From positions 124,001-188,000 of the forward strand of contig NZ_PIQF01000002.1 in the NCBI RefSeq assembly GCF_003987275.1: a stretch of DNA of 64,000 nucleotides, in the 5' to 3' direction. This DNA is from Idiomarina seosinensis (lineage in GTDB: Bacteria; Pseudomonadota; Gammaproteobacteria; Enterobacterales; Alteromonadaceae). The first letter of the stretch is position 1; every line of letters begins with the position of its first letter. Positions 38,578 through 48,219 of this stretch are shown piece after piece. The translations under genes were made by a program, and so were the position numbers. The notes under the pieces were generated by a model. It was not told where the DNA came from. It did not search any database and was given only the letters and a program-made list of their open reading frames with translations.

Positions 38578-39514
38578 ACGCTAACCTCCTTGCTATTCTG
38601 AGTACCGAGCTACGAGCTCGCGGATTTTCTTTAATTTCAGCCGGCGACGGCTTAATCGCTTTTCCTTCCAGCGCCAGCGTTCGGTCTTTATTAAGCTCTG
38701 CTTCGGTAACCGGCAATCCGGCTGGAACTTGCTTGCCCTGACTCTGCGCACGCATAAAGCGTTTCACAATCCGATCTTCCAGACTGTGAAAGCTAATCAC
38801 CACCAGTCGCCCGTCCTGTTGAAGGGCGTTAAGTGACGCAGCCAAAGCCGTTTCAATTTGTTCCAGCTCTCGGTTTACGTGAATTCTAATGGCCTGAAAG
38901 CTACGCGTCGCCGGATGCTTATGTTTATCCTTTTGCGGACTCACGCGACCTATCAGATCGGCCAATTGCTTAGTCCTGGTAAATGGAGTTTCGTCTCGGT
39001 CTGCAACTACTGCACGCGCAATCCTGCGAGCAAAACGCTCTTCACCATAAACCTTCAATACATAAACAATGTCATCAAAACTAGCATTATTAAGCCAATC
39101 AGCGGCTGTTTCTCCGCGGCTACTATCCATGCGCATGTCTAGTGGTCCGTCACGCATGAAACTAAAGCCTCGCTCGGCATCGTCCAATTGTGGGGAGGAC
39201 ACGCCAAGGTCGAACAGAATACCTGTTACCTGATGCTGTAACTGATGTTCCTCAATAACTTGCTGTAACTGAGAAAATGGAGTGTGGATAATAGAAAATC
39301 GGGGGTCATCTATAGCGGCAGCTGCTGCTATCGCTGCGGGGTCCTGATCGAGTGCAATCACCCGCCCATGACTGCTTAACTGCTGCAACAACGCGCGGCT
39401 GTGTCCGCCACGTCCAAAGGTGGCGTCAATATAGGTGCCGTCGGGATCAATCGCTAATGCTGCAATAGATTCTTTCAGTAGCACCGAAACATGTTGCGGT
39501 GTCGTTGTTGTCAT
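38570..39514 (-). CDS. rsmH: 16S rRNA m4C1402 methyltransferase
   Basis: A 314-residue SAM enzyme (formerly MraW) that N4-methylates C1402 in the decoding centre. Seen: [14 protein letters not shown] (SAM site), [14 protein letters not shown] and [16 protein letters not shown]. Its start overlaps the mraZ stop by one base. C1402 is the base also methylated by RsmI, encoded at 42.7 kb in this window. Confidence 0.97.
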   Translation of the reverse strand: MTTTTPQHVSVLLKESIAALAIDPDGTYIDATFGRGGHSRALLQQLSSHGRVIALDQDPAAIAAAAAIDDPRFSIIHTPFSQLQQVIEEHQLQHQVTGILFDLGVSSPQLDDAERGFSFMRDGPLDMRMDSSRGETAADWLNNASFDDIVYVLKVYGEERFARRIARAVVADRDETPFTRTKQLADLIGRVSPQKDKHKHPATRSFQAIRIHVNRELEQIETALAASLNALQQDGRLVVISFHSLEDRIVKRFMRAQSQGKQVPAGLPVTEAELNKDRTLALEGKAIKPSPAEIKENPRARSSVLRIARRLAYD

Positions 39515-39972
39515 TATAATGAGAAGTCTTCTAAGCGTTCATTAAGGGTAAAGTCACCTTCACGCTCAACATCCATATCTTGCGTAATTTGGTCATGCCA
39601 AGCAGCTTCGTCCCAAATTTCGAATTTATTCAGCTGCCCAACCAACATCAGTTTTTTCTCTAAACCTGCGTGCTGACGTAGTGGTGCTGAAATTAAAAGA
39701 CGACCATTTTTATCCATATCACAGTCGTCGGCGTGGCCGAGCAAAAGTCGCTGCAAGCGGCGTTCTGCTGGATTCATGCTAGATAGTTGGGTCAGTTTTT
39801 TCTCGATGATTTGCCATTCCGGAAGCGGGTACAATAACAGGCACGGCTGCTTGATATCGATGGTACAAACCATCTTACCCTCGCAGTCGATCGACAGCGC
39901 ATGGCGGTGTTTAGCGGGTATCGCTAGCCGGCCCTTGCTGTCCAAGTTAATTGTTGTTGCCCCTCGAAACAT
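39514..39972 (-). CDS. mraZ: Transcriptional regulator MraZ
   Basis: A 152-residue protein with two AbrB-like folds ([20 protein letters not shown] and [20 protein letters not shown]), the same length as E. coli MraZ. It forms a ring and binds direct repeats upstream of itself, repressing the dcw operon. I chose ATG 39972, with GTGAGG about 5 nt upstream and the family start MFRGAT; a frame back to 40011 would run over the operator. Confidence 0.95.
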   Translation of the reverse strand: MFRGATTINLDSKGRLAIPAKHRHALSIDCEGKMVCTIDIKQPCLLLYPLPEWQIIEKKLTQLSSMNPAERRLQRLLLGHADDCDMDKNGRLLISAPLRQHAGLEKKLMLVGQLNKFEIWDEAAWHDQITQDMDVEREGDFTLNERLEDFSL

Positions 39973-39994
39973 GATCCTCACCTGATCATTTTGA

Positions 39995-40019
39995 TCCACT
40001 ATTATCCACAAATCCCCAC
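39995..40019 (-). promoter_or_regulatory. MraZ operator: three GTGG(G/A) boxes at 10-bp pitch
   Basis: Reading the minus strand, GTGGG (40015-40019), GTGGA (40005-40009) and GTGGA (39995-39999) are each separated by exactly 5 nt. MraZ operators in other bacteria are direct repeats of TGGGN-type boxes with 5-nt spacers. The site lies between the predicted promoter and the mraZ start, where binding would repress. Confidence 0.78.
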
Positions 40020-40027
40020 AATCATAC

Positions 40028-40057
40028 AGTCTAGGTAGTTAAGTTTCCCACTGTCAA
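40028..40057 (-). promoter_or_regulatory. Predicted dcw operon promoter
   Basis: On the minus strand a perfect TTGACA (40052-40057) and TAGACT (40028-40033) are 18 nt apart. The start site would be about 40021, next to the first MraZ box. A further GTGGG at 40047-40051 abuts the -35. Confidence 0.65.
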
Positions 40058-40220
40058 GATAAAAACCTTATTGATTGGGGGTTTTTCGCTTCGTTTACAA
40101 TCAATACAAGCCAAGTGGCTGAAGCCAAAAGACATTTATTTTCCTATGGCGTGCTCTTTTTTTGTGCAATACTCAACGTAATAGTCGTATCGTCGGGTGT
40201 CGTCAGGAGGTAATCAGCGG

Positions 40221-42342
40221 ATGAAGCGTCAATGGGGCGCGGTCATGGTAACGCTGGCCATTTTGACCCTAACCGTTATTTGGGTTGCCGAAAGTTACCA
40301 CGCGCGCGAAATCGAATCGCAAAAGCGACTTGCTGTAGGAGAGCTGAGTACATTGCGCGCTGAGCTTGACGGGCAAATAACGTCATCATTGGTCGTGATA
40401 AAAGCCTTCCAAGCCGAAATAGCGCTGCGTCCAGACTTAACCAACGAAAACTTTAACCGCTTAGCGGCAACTCTGGTCAACGATCCATTACCACTCCGAC
40501 ACATAGCGTTAGCGCCAGACTTAGTCGTGCGGTTTGTCTATCCGCTGGTCAATAACGAGACAGTACTCGGGTTTGATTACCGCTCTAGTCCGGAGCAACT
40601 TCGCTCAGTAGAGAAAGCAATCAATGAAAACACCATCATAGTTACCGGCCCGGTAGAATTGGTTCAGGGCGGCAATGCCTTAATCGCCCGAGCCGCAATT
40701 AAAACCAAACAAAACGAATTGTGGGGGATGGTTGCTGCAGTTATCGATATTAAAAAGCTACTCAATAATGTTAATTTTTACGACCACGCCCGATATCATT
40801 TTGCGTTAAGAAGCCATGAGTCTGGCCAGGCAACCCCTCAACACATCGCTGGCTCTGAGGATACCTGGCAACAGAACCCGGTAGCTATGACCATGTCTGT
40901 GCCCGGTTACCAGTGGGAACTTGCCGCTGTGACTAATAGCGGGGTGTGGGCAACTCGCGGTATTATTTATGCGCTTATCTTAGTCGGTGGTTTTGCTATT
41001 ACCGCGTTAATTGCTGCCTTTATTGTATCGTTAATACGTGCCCAAAGAAGACTGCGGGAGGCGATGTCGGTCATCGATCATCAGGCACGCTACGATATGG
41101 TGACCCAACTGCCGAACAGAACATCGTTCCTAGCTCATCTACAGAGTATCGTTACACGCGATCCGGCATTTGCAATACTGTTTATCGACCTGGACCATTT
41201 TAAAGAAGTCAATGACACTTTAGGTCATGACGTTGGCGACGAACTGCTACAGGCGGTGGCAAGGCGATTACGAGAGGACCTTAGAGGCTCAGACTTTATT
41301 GCCAGATTAGGCGGCGATGAATTTGTCATCGTGCTACATGATGTAGAAGATACCGACGAGATCCAAAAAATAGCCGCCGACCTTAATTTGACGTTAAGCG
41401 AAGTATTTCGTCTGCGCCAGCACCATGTGCAAATCTCTGCCAGTATTGGTATTGCCGTTTATCCAGAGGATGGCGCTGATGCCGAGACACTGCTGAAACA
41501 CGCTGACTTAGCAATGTATGCAGCTAAATCATCAGGTCGGCGCACCTATCACTTTTTTAATCAACAACTGCGGTTACAAACAGAGCATCGCAAAGCGCTA
41601 AAAGTACAATTACAAAAGGCTATTGATCACCAACAGTTTAAAGTTCATTACCAGCCCATTATTAACCTAAAAACGCTGCAGGTGGAAAAGGCCGAGGCGT
41701 TAATACGCTGGCAACGCGATGGTGAATGGGTGAGTCCGGATGAGTTTATTCCCGTTGCAGAAAAAAGCGGCTTAATCGAGCCGATTGGCGAATTAGTATT
41801 TAACCAAGTATGCGACGACTGGCTATTTTTTAAACAACAAGGTATTGAACTGACACTGGCAATTAATCGCAGCGAGCAAGAACTGCACGATATGCAACAG
41901 GCCATCGCCTGGATTGCACATCTGAAGCAACTAGGCATTCCACCACAACGAATTATTTTTGAAATTACCGAGTCATTATTGATGAGTGGTAAGCAACGCC
42001 AAATCAAAGTCATCGATTATTTGCGCGAACAAGGTGTGAAAATCGCATTAGATGATTTTGGCACTGGCTATTCCAGTATCAGCTACTTACAAAAATATTC
42101 GGTCGACTTAATTAAGATTGACCGTCAGTTTTTGCAAAAAGCGCCCGACGATCAAGTGCAAGTGGCACTCATCAGCGCATTATTAAAAGTGGCGCAGGCA
42201 CTGGGGATTAACACTGTTGCCGAAGGAGTAGAGACTAGACAGCAGATGCTGTTGCTGGAGCACGCGTGCTGTGATTTTAGTCAGGGCTACTTTATCAGTC
42301 ACCCGTTACCTGCGGAGCAACTGGTGGAATTTATAAAGGAAT

Positions 42343-42359
<17 letters not shown>
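40221..42359 (+). CDS. CHASE-GGDEF-EAL cyclic-di-GMP signalling protein
   Basis: A 712-residue membrane protein. Parts in order: membrane span 1 (about 5-22), a periplasmic CHASE-like sensor (about 30-240, with VVRFVYPLVNNETVLGFDY), span 2 (about 245-270), a diguanylate cyclase domain with GGDEF at 364-368 and an RxxD inhibition site (Arg355-Asp358), and a phosphodiesterase domain with EAL at 492-494 followed by FEITES, DDFGTGYSS and IKIDRQF. Both catalytic signatures are intact, so it may make and break c-di-GMP; the ligand of the sensor is unknown. AGGAGGT 8-14 nt upstream selects ATG 40221 over GTG 40197. Its last 17 bases overlap rnpB on the other strand. Confidence 0.93.
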
Positions 42360-42703
<344 letters not shown>

Positions 42704-42711
42704 AAGCGCGC

Positions 42712-42740
42712 ATCATACGTTGTGTAGGAATACAGCACAA
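42712..42740 (-). promoter_or_regulatory. Predicted rnpB promoter
   Basis: TTGTGC (42735-42740) and TATGAT (42712-42717) are 17 nt apart on the minus strand. The start point falls at or just before the first base of P1 (42703). The -35 touches the stop codon of rsmI. Confidence 0.7.
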
Positions 42741-43619
42741 TCACTTATTGAGGTTTTTCAAACCCCATTGATACAGACTATTTTTTCGTGCCTCAAACAA
42801 CGTCGCACAAATTGCTGCAGCCCGTTTTAACGGCAGCTCCTCGGACAGCAGTTTTAACGCCTGTTGCACCCGCACAGGAATTTCCCCGGCACTGTCAGTA
42901 GCGGGTTTATAACCACTGATCATTAACACCATTTCGCCGCGCTGCTGATTCGGATCTGATTGTAACCTGGCCAACAATTCACTAGCGGTACCGTGCAAAT
43001 AAGTCTCAAACTGCTTGGTAAGCTCTCTGGCCAGCACCAGTGGGCGCTCACTGTCAAAGTCACTATCGATATCTGCCAGCGTATGCAATATTCGATGGGG
43101 CGACTCATAAAACACCAATGTTCTTTGCTCTTGACTAAGCTCCCGCAGCTGTTTTTTGCGTTGCTGCGGTTTCGCCGCCAAAAAACCCTCAAAGGTAAAG
43201 CGGTCAGTCGCCAGGCCAGCCCCGCTCAACGCTGTTGTAATAGCACAAGCGCCTGGCAACGCGACAACTTTTATTCCTTGCTGCCGACATTCACGCACAA
43301 TCAGGTACCCGGGGTCACTGATTAACGGTGTTCCTGCATCGCTAATCAACGCCAGCGACTGGCCTTGCTCCAGTTGTTGCACTATTGTCTGTAACTGCTG
43401 ACCTTCGTTATGCTCGTGCAGTGCAAACATTTTGGTTTTTACGCCTAAATGTTGCATTAAAGGCCGGCTATGACGGGTGTCCTCGGCTGCGATAGCATCA
43501 ACTTGTTGCAATGTACTGATAGCCCGCTCAGAGATATCTGTTAGGTTGCCAATGGGCGTTGGAACGATATAAAGCACGCCACTACTTTGCGCTTCTTTTA
43601 CAGTCATTGAGGCAGACAT
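42741..43619 (-). CDS. rsmI: 16S rRNA 2'-O-ribose C1402 methyltransferase
   Basis: A 292-residue tetrapyrrole-methylase-fold enzyme that 2'-O-methylates C1402. VLYIVPTPIGNLTDIS at the N-terminus, AAEDTRHSRPLMQHL, LISDAGTPLISDPGY and LPGACAITTALSGAGL are diagnostic. I chose ATG 43619 (MSASMTVK), with AAAGGTC upstream; the longer frame begins with TTG. It is divergent from lpoA as in E. coli. Confidence 0.95.
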   Translation of the reverse strand: MSASMTVKEAQSSGVLYIVPTPIGNLTDISERAISTLQQVDAIAAEDTRHSRPLMQHLGVKTKMFALHEHNEGQQLQTIVQQLEQGQSLALISDAGTPLISDPGYLIVRECRQQGIKVVALPGACAITTALSGAGLATDRFTFEGFLAAKPQQRKKQLRELSQEQRTLVFYESPHRILHTLADIDSDFDSERPLVLARELTKQFETYLHGTASELLARLQSDPNQQRGEMVLMISGYKPATDSAGEIPVRVQQALKLLSEELPLKRAAAICATLFEARKNSLYQWGLKNLNK

Positions 43620-43706
43620 AAAGACCTTTGTTTGTTTCAATCTATGATGGCCTTATAGTATCATTGCAATTAACTTAATGCGGAATTTTTGACAGGACAC
43701 GAACTT

Positions 43707-45548
43707 GTGAGAAGCCATTTTACCAATTCAGTTAAAGGCGTAGCAGTGGCTCTTCTCAGCGCCATCGTGTTAACCCAGTGCAGTTCAGTTCAAAAACCAG
43801 CAGATGACACCGAGTTTAAGCAGCCGGTCGAATCGATTAGCACACAACCCGACGGTGTTGCCCGCACTGCAGAGCAGTGGCTGGACGAAGCGGTAGCTGC
43901 GGAGACACCAGCCGACCAACAATACGCACTTATTGGTGCGGCACTTGCTTTTCAACAACAACAGCAATGGCAAAAAAGTGCGGCCGTTATTGGTGCAATC
44001 GAAGCAGCGGAGGCTCCGGTTACAAATGAGAATTTGCCGCAGTTTCAGTTGGCAAAAGCTCATTGGCATTTTAAACAGCAGCAATGGCAGCAAGCCATAA
44101 AGACCATTGAACCGTCGTTAAAACGGTTAAACAAAAGAGACCAACGCCTACAAGCTTTAACCCTGGTTGCGGACAGCCATGCCCGGTTAGGAGAGTACTG
44201 GCAAGCTGCCATATCACAGATAGAAGCAGAACAGTTCAGTCAACACGATTCGGCTACTGCCGGTGCGGAAGCTATTTGGCGGTATTTACGCCAGGCATCC
44301 AGCCATCAGCTGCCCGATCGCCGCCCTCTAACAACAAACATAGCCGGCTGGTGGCGCGTAGCAAAATCATTTCACCAATATCAGCAACAGCCCAAGCAAT
44401 TGGCCCAACAGTTCCAGCAGTGGTTATCGAGTTACCCCGATCATCATGCCCGTCAAATTGTCGAACAGTGGCTTGCAGCTGATTGGCAAGCACCAGAAAA
44501 CATCATCGCGTTGTTGCCGCTAAGTGGCCGCTACGCACTACAGGGTACTGCTGTCCGCGACGGACTGATTGCGGCTGCTGCGGAGTCCACCTTTACCATT
44601 CGGTTTATAGATACTAACCGCTATAACGTTGAGCAACAACGCGAGCAAGCTTTGCAGGCGAATGCAACACATATTATTGGTCCGCTGCTAAAGCAACAGG
44701 TACAGGCTTGGCTGCAGCAACCTTTAATCGGCCCCTACCATTTATTTTTAAATGAAGCCGACACTCCGGAGTCTGGTATTATTAACCAGCGCTATCTGCA
44801 GTTTGCTTTAGCACCAGAAGACGAGGCCAGGCAGGCCGCGGCTCGAATTAGCGAAAAGACCGAAAGAGCACCTTTATTGTTTTCGGTAGCTAACGCCTCC
44901 GGTCAGCGTCTGGTAAACAGTTTCCAACAGCGCTGGCAGCAGCAGGACAACCCGCCAGCAGAAGTTGGTTGGTATAACCAACAAAGCGAAATGCAAGGTA
45001 TTGTCGAGGAGCGACTAGGAATCAGCGGCAGCAAGGAGCGTATCCGTCAAGTTAAGATAGCGGCCGGCAAAATTATCATTGACGAACAAGAACGCAGTCG
45101 TGCCGATATTGATGCGGTTTACCTTCCCGGCAACCTAGAACAGGTGCGCCTGCTAAAGCCGTTTATTGACGTAAACCTATCCCCTTTTGCGCCCCCCTTA
45201 ACGGTATTCGGCAGTTCCGCCGTGCATGAGCGCTCGAATATGTCCGGTGATGCCGACCTGTCTGGGGTCGAATTTTCTGAGAGCCCTGCAATTCTTGGCC
45301 AACACAATAAAAGCAATTACGTCATGGATTGGCTGCAAAAACGATCAAACGCGCGCCTGTCCGATGCACGTTTGTTTAATATGGGCTACGACAGTGTCTA
45401 TTTATTGCAACAAGCAGCACTGCTAAATTTTGTTCCGGGGATAAACTGGTCTGGTTTTAACGGACAATTATCTGTGTCATTTAACCGCGTTCAACGCGAA
45501 TTGGATTGGGCTATATTTAAGGACAACAAAGTTCAGCCTATAGAGTGA
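43707..45548 (+). CDS. lpoA: Outer-membrane lipoprotein activator of PBP1A
   Basis: A 613-residue lipoprotein (LppC/LpoA family) that reaches from the outer membrane through the wall to stimulate PBP1A. From GTG 43707 the start is MRSHFTNSV, a hydrophobic stretch and lipobox LTQC. The N-terminal half is helical TPR-like and Gln-rich (about 50-260); the C-terminal half has the periplasmic-binding-protein fold (IIALLPLSGRYALQGTAVRDG, then the LFNMGYDSVYL block). AGGA lies about 9 nt before the GTG; a TTG at 43689 is less likely. Confidence 0.92.
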   Translation: MRSHFTNSVKGVAVALLSAIVLTQCSSVQKPADDTEFKQPVESISTQPDGVARTAEQWLDEAVAAETPADQQYALIGAALAFQQQQQWQKSAAVIGAIEAAEAPVTNENLPQFQLAKAHWHFKQQQWQQAIKTIEPSLKRLNKRDQRLQALTLVADSHARLGEYWQAAISQIEAEQFSQHDSATAGAEAIWRYLRQASSHQLPDRRPLTTNIAGWWRVAKSFHQYQQQPKQLAQQFQQWLSSYPDHHARQIVEQWLAADWQAPENIIALLPLSGRYALQGTAVRDGLIAAAAESTFTIRFIDTNRYNVEQQREQALQANATHIIGPLLKQQVQAWLQQPLIGPYHLFLNEADTPESGIINQRYLQFALAPEDEARQAAARISEKTERAPLLFSVANASGQRLVNSFQQRWQQQDNPPAEVGWYNQQSEMQGIVEERLGISGSKERIRQVKIAAGKIIIDEQERSRADIDAVYLPGNLEQVRLLKPFIDVNLSPFAPPLTVFGSSAVHERSNMSGDADLSGVEFSESPAILGQHNKSNYVMDWLQKRSNARLSDARLFNMGYDSVYLLQQAALLNFVPGINWSGFNGQLSVSFNRVQRELDWAIFKDNKVQPIE

Positions 45549-45554
45549 TACTGA

Positions 45555-45905
45555 ATGTCGAAAAAAGCCAAGGGCAATCGCGCGGAACAGCATGCCGCTC
45601 AATATCTGCAGCAGCATGGATTAAAAATAGTCGAGCGTAATTTTCGCATTGACGGTGGTGAAATAGATATTATTGCCCGCGATGGTCATTGGTGGGTGTT
45701 TCTCGAAGTTAAGTATCGAAATAATGAGGACTTTGCGCCGGCGCTGGAGCAAATTACTGTGGCGCAATGCCGACGCGTTCGATTTACAGCTCGGTGTTAC
45801 ATGCTCCAGCATGGCCTCGACGAGCATAAGCTGCAGTTGCGCTTTGATGTGATTGCGATTACCGGTTCGAATAATACAGTCTACTGGCTGAAGGATGCTT
45901 TTTAA
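45555..45905 (+). CDS. yraN: UPF0102 protein YraN
   Basis: A 116-residue protein of the YraN/UPF0102 family, related to Holliday-junction-resolvase-type nuclease folds. The core GGEIDIIARDGHWWVFLEVKYR carries the E-x-D...ExK pattern of that fold. It sits between lpoA and diaA, the common gammaproteobacterial order. No firm cellular function is known for the family. Confidence 0.92.
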   Translation: MSKKAKGNRAEQHAAQYLQQHGLKIVERNFRIDGGEIDIIARDGHWWVFLEVKYRNNEDFAPALEQITVAQCRRVRFTARCYMLQHGLDEHKLQLRFDVIAITGSNNTVYWLKDAF

Positions 45906-45907
45906 TA

Positions 45908-46456
45908 ATGCAAACCGAACAAATAAAAACACTTTTTACGGAGAGTATTCAAACTCAAATATCTGCCGTGGAAAGCCTCTCAGAGGTTATTGAGGGTGCC
46001 GCTGAGATGCTGGTTTCCAGCCTGCTAAATGGTCAACGCGTATTCAGCCTTGGAAATCATTCAGCTAAATGGGTGAGCTTACACTTCGCCGAAATCATGA
46101 ATATCGGAATGAAATTGGAACGTCCCGCTTTTCCGGTAGTCGCATTAAGTGACTATAGCCACCAGCAAGTGTCGTCATTAGGACAAAGCAATGACGTGTT
46201 ATTAGTTGTAGCATCAGCACAAGGCGAAGATTCAGATTTAATAGAGACCATGGAGGCTGCCCTGAGCCGCGAAATGATCATTATTGCGTTGACTGGCCAA
46301 AATAATGAATTGGTATCCGGCCTGTTAGGTGCAGATGATATCGAAATTCAAATTCCATCGCCTACGGCGGCTCGGGTATTAGAGCATCAACTACTGATAT
46401 CAAACTGCTTATGTGAACGTGTTGAACAAACAATATTTCCTCAGGAGCATGATTAG
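45908..46456 (+). CDS. diaA: DiaA-like SIS-domain initiator-associating protein, degenerate
   Basis: A 182-residue homologue of DiaA, which binds DnaA and helps it assemble at oriC. The N-terminus LFTESIQTQISAVESL and the C-terminus (LISNCLCERVEQTIFPQEHD) follow E. coli DiaA closely. Two things differ, as far as I recall the E. coli sequence (196 residues): the sugar-phosphate loop GNGTSA is GNHSAK here (49-54), and about 14-16 residues after ALSDY (the middle of the SIS fold) are missing. The DnaA-contact pair Leu190-Phe191 corresponds to Ile176-Phe177 and is kept. The start follows yraN by 2 nt. Confidence 0.85.
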   Translation: MQTEQIKTLFTESIQTQISAVESLSEVIEGAAEMLVSSLLNGQRVFSLGNHSAKWVSLHFAEIMNIGMKLERPAFPVVALSDYSHQQVSSLGQSNDVLLVVASAQGEDSDLIETMEAALSREMIIIALTGQNNELVSGLLGADDIEIQIPSPTAARVLEHQLLISNCLCERVEQTIFPQEHD

Positions 46457-46457
46457 C

Positions 46458-47042
46458 ATGACCTATTTATGGCAGAAAACCCGTATCGTTGTGATTTCCC
46501 TAGTCGCGCTATTTGCTCTTAACGGCTGTGCCGTTTTAGCAACCGGAGCAGCGGCTGTCGGAATCAGTTCGGTGACGGATCCCAGAACTATCGGCAGTCA
46601 GATTGATGACCAAACGATAGAGATGAAAGCCAACGCCAAACTGGGCAATGACGACAAGCTGCAGGACTACCGACTAAGGGTGGTAAGTTACGACCAAAAG
46701 GTGCTGCTCTTTGGTCAGGTTCCGGATAAAGCAATGCGCCAACGTGCTGAGGAAGTTATTGCCGACACTAATGGCATTGACCGAATTTTTAACCAAGTAA
46801 GAATTAGCTCTCAGGTAGGTTTGTCGACTCAAACCAATGATAGTTGGATAACCAGTCAGGTGAAGCTCAAACTGGCAGCCGACAAATTAGTTAAGGCAAC
46901 CGACGTCAAAGTCGTTACTGAAAACGGCGAAGTTTTTTTACTCGGTATTGTCGGCTCTGACCAAGCTAACAAGGCAGTTGAGATAGCGCGCAATGTGAAA
47001 GGGGTGACTCGGGTTATTAAAGCATTTTCGGCTCCACGTTAG
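46458..47042 (+). CDS. dolP: BON-domain outer-membrane lipoprotein
   Basis: A 194-residue lipoprotein with a signal ending LNGCAV and two BON domains (about 50-115 and 125-190; DYRLRVVSYDQKVLLFGQVP and TDVKVVTENGEVFLLGIVG). E. coli DolP (YraP) helps outer-membrane integrity and BAM function. I chose ATG 46458: AGGAG stands 10 nt before it, while the ATG at 46449 is too close to that site. It follows diaA by 1 nt. Confidence 0.92.
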   Translation: MTYLWQKTRIVVISLVALFALNGCAVLATGAAAVGISSVTDPRTIGSQIDDQTIEMKANAKLGNDDKLQDYRLRVVSYDQKVLLFGQVPDKAMRQRAEEVIADTNGIDRIFNQVRISSQVGLSTQTNDSWITSQVKLKLAADKLVKATDVKVVTENGEVFLLGIVGSDQANKAVEIARNVKGVTRVIKAFSAPR

Positions 47043-47058
47043 GGAGCCGATAGCTATT

Positions 47059-47484
47059 TTACTTGATCACTTTTAGGTTAGGACGCTTTTTGCTTTGAGT
47101 GGCTTTTTCAGTTTTTTCCGCCTGCTCATCTTTATTATCGTCAGGCAGATTATCAAGCTGCGGCTCAGCTTCAAACATAGCCCCTGCACCATTTTCGCGT
47201 GCAAACAACGCAAGCGCCGCGGTCATCGGCACGATAACATCCATCGGTTTGCCAGCAAAGCGGGCGTTAAACCGTATTTCTTGGTCCAATAGCTGTAAAC
47301 CGGCTACCGCTGTTGGCGAAATATTGAGTGTGATTTGACCATCTTTAACAAACTGCTGCGGTACCTGTGTACCTACCATCGTAGCATCAGCCACTAAATG
47401 AGGGGTCAACTGGTTATCAACTATCCAGTCATAAAGCGCCCTTAATAAGTAAGGGCGTTTGGGGGTCATTTCAGTTATTTCCAT
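47059..47484 (-). CDS. sspB: ClpXP adaptor SspB
   Basis: A 141-residue adaptor that delivers ssrA-tagged proteins to ClpXP. The folded domain (about 1-105) begins TPKRPYLLRALYDWIVDNQ; then come an acidic flexible tail and the C-terminal ClpX-binding motif RPNLKVIK. GGGAGGCG lies just upstream of the ATG at 47484. It follows sspA by 17 nt. Confidence 0.96.
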   Translation of the reverse strand: MEITEMTPKRPYLLRALYDWIVDNQLTPHLVADATMVGTQVPQQFVKDGQITLNISPTAVAGLQLLDQEIRFNARFAGKPMDVIVPMTAALALFARENGAGAMFEAEPQLDNLPDDNKDEQAEKTEKATQSKKRPNLKVIK

Positions 47485-47501
47485 CTGCGCCTCCCAAGCG
47501 G

Positions 47502-48122
47502 TTAGCGTGCCAGCTCTTTCTCTGCTTCAGTTAATGATTCCTGGAACGTCTTACGTTCAAATACTCGTATCATATAAGCTTTAACGTCTTTAGCGCCCTG
47601 GCCTTCAATCTCTATTCCATATGCTGGCAAACGCCACAATAACGGAGCCAGGTAACAGTCAACAAGGCTGAACTCTTCACTCATAAAATAAGGTGTATCA
47701 GCAAAAATAGGAGCTAACGACAATATCCCCTCCTGCAGCTCCTGACGGGCACTTTTGTCACCTTGTGCGATTTTATCAGCCAGCGCATACCAATCTCGTT
47801 CAATACGATGCATCATTAAACGACTGGTCCCGCGTGCAACAGGATATACAGGCATTAATGGAGGGTGCGGGAAACGTTCATCCAGGTATTCCATAATAAT
47901 GTGTGCATCATATAGAACCAGTTCCCGGTCGACCAAGGTGGGTGTTGCGTCTGGATAAGGGTTCAGCTGAATAAGATCTTCTGGGCGCTCATCGCGCTCA
48001 ACATAACTAATCTCAACACTAACGCCCTTCTCCGCTAACACTAAGCGTACCTGATGACTTTTCAAATCATCCCGACCGGAATATAAGGTCATCACCGAAC
48101 GTTTATTTGCTGCAACAGCCAT
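47502..48122 (-). CDS. sspA: Stringent starvation protein A
   Basis: A 206-residue glutathione-S-transferase-fold protein that binds RNA polymerase and not glutathione. Seen: MTLYSGRDDLKSHQVRLVLAEKGV, NPYPDATPTLVDRELVLYDAHIIMEYLDERFPHPPL (read in two blocks), and the helical C-terminal domain with FSLVDCYLAPLLWRL. GGAGAAATAA stands before the ATG. It is followed by sspB and preceded by the petABC terminator. Confidence 0.96.
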   Translation of the reverse strand: MAVAANKRSVMTLYSGRDDLKSHQVRLVLAEKGVSVEISYVERDERPEDLIQLNPYPDATPTLVDRELVLYDAHIIMEYLDERFPHPPLMPVYPVARGTSRLMMHRIERDWYALADKIAQGDKSARQELQEGILSLAPIFADTPYFMSEEFSLVDCYLAPLLWRLPAYGIEIEGQGAKDVKAYMIRVFERKTFQESLTEAEKELAR

Positions 48123-48148
48123 TTATTTCTCCAGATAATATCAACAGC

Positions 48149-48172
48149 AAAAGGGTGGCAAGCCACCCTTTT
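48149..48172 (-). terminator. Terminator after petC
   Basis: A perfect 11-bp inverted repeat (48149-48159 and 48162-48172) ends in TTTT on the minus strand about 48 nt past the petC stop. It lies only 26 nt ahead of sspA, so either sspAB has a promoter overlapping it or depends partly on read-through. Confidence 0.7.
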
Positions 48173-48219
48173 ACTGAACTAAAGGTTACTGAGTCTGAAT
48201 GTAGGGAGCCTCTAAACAA

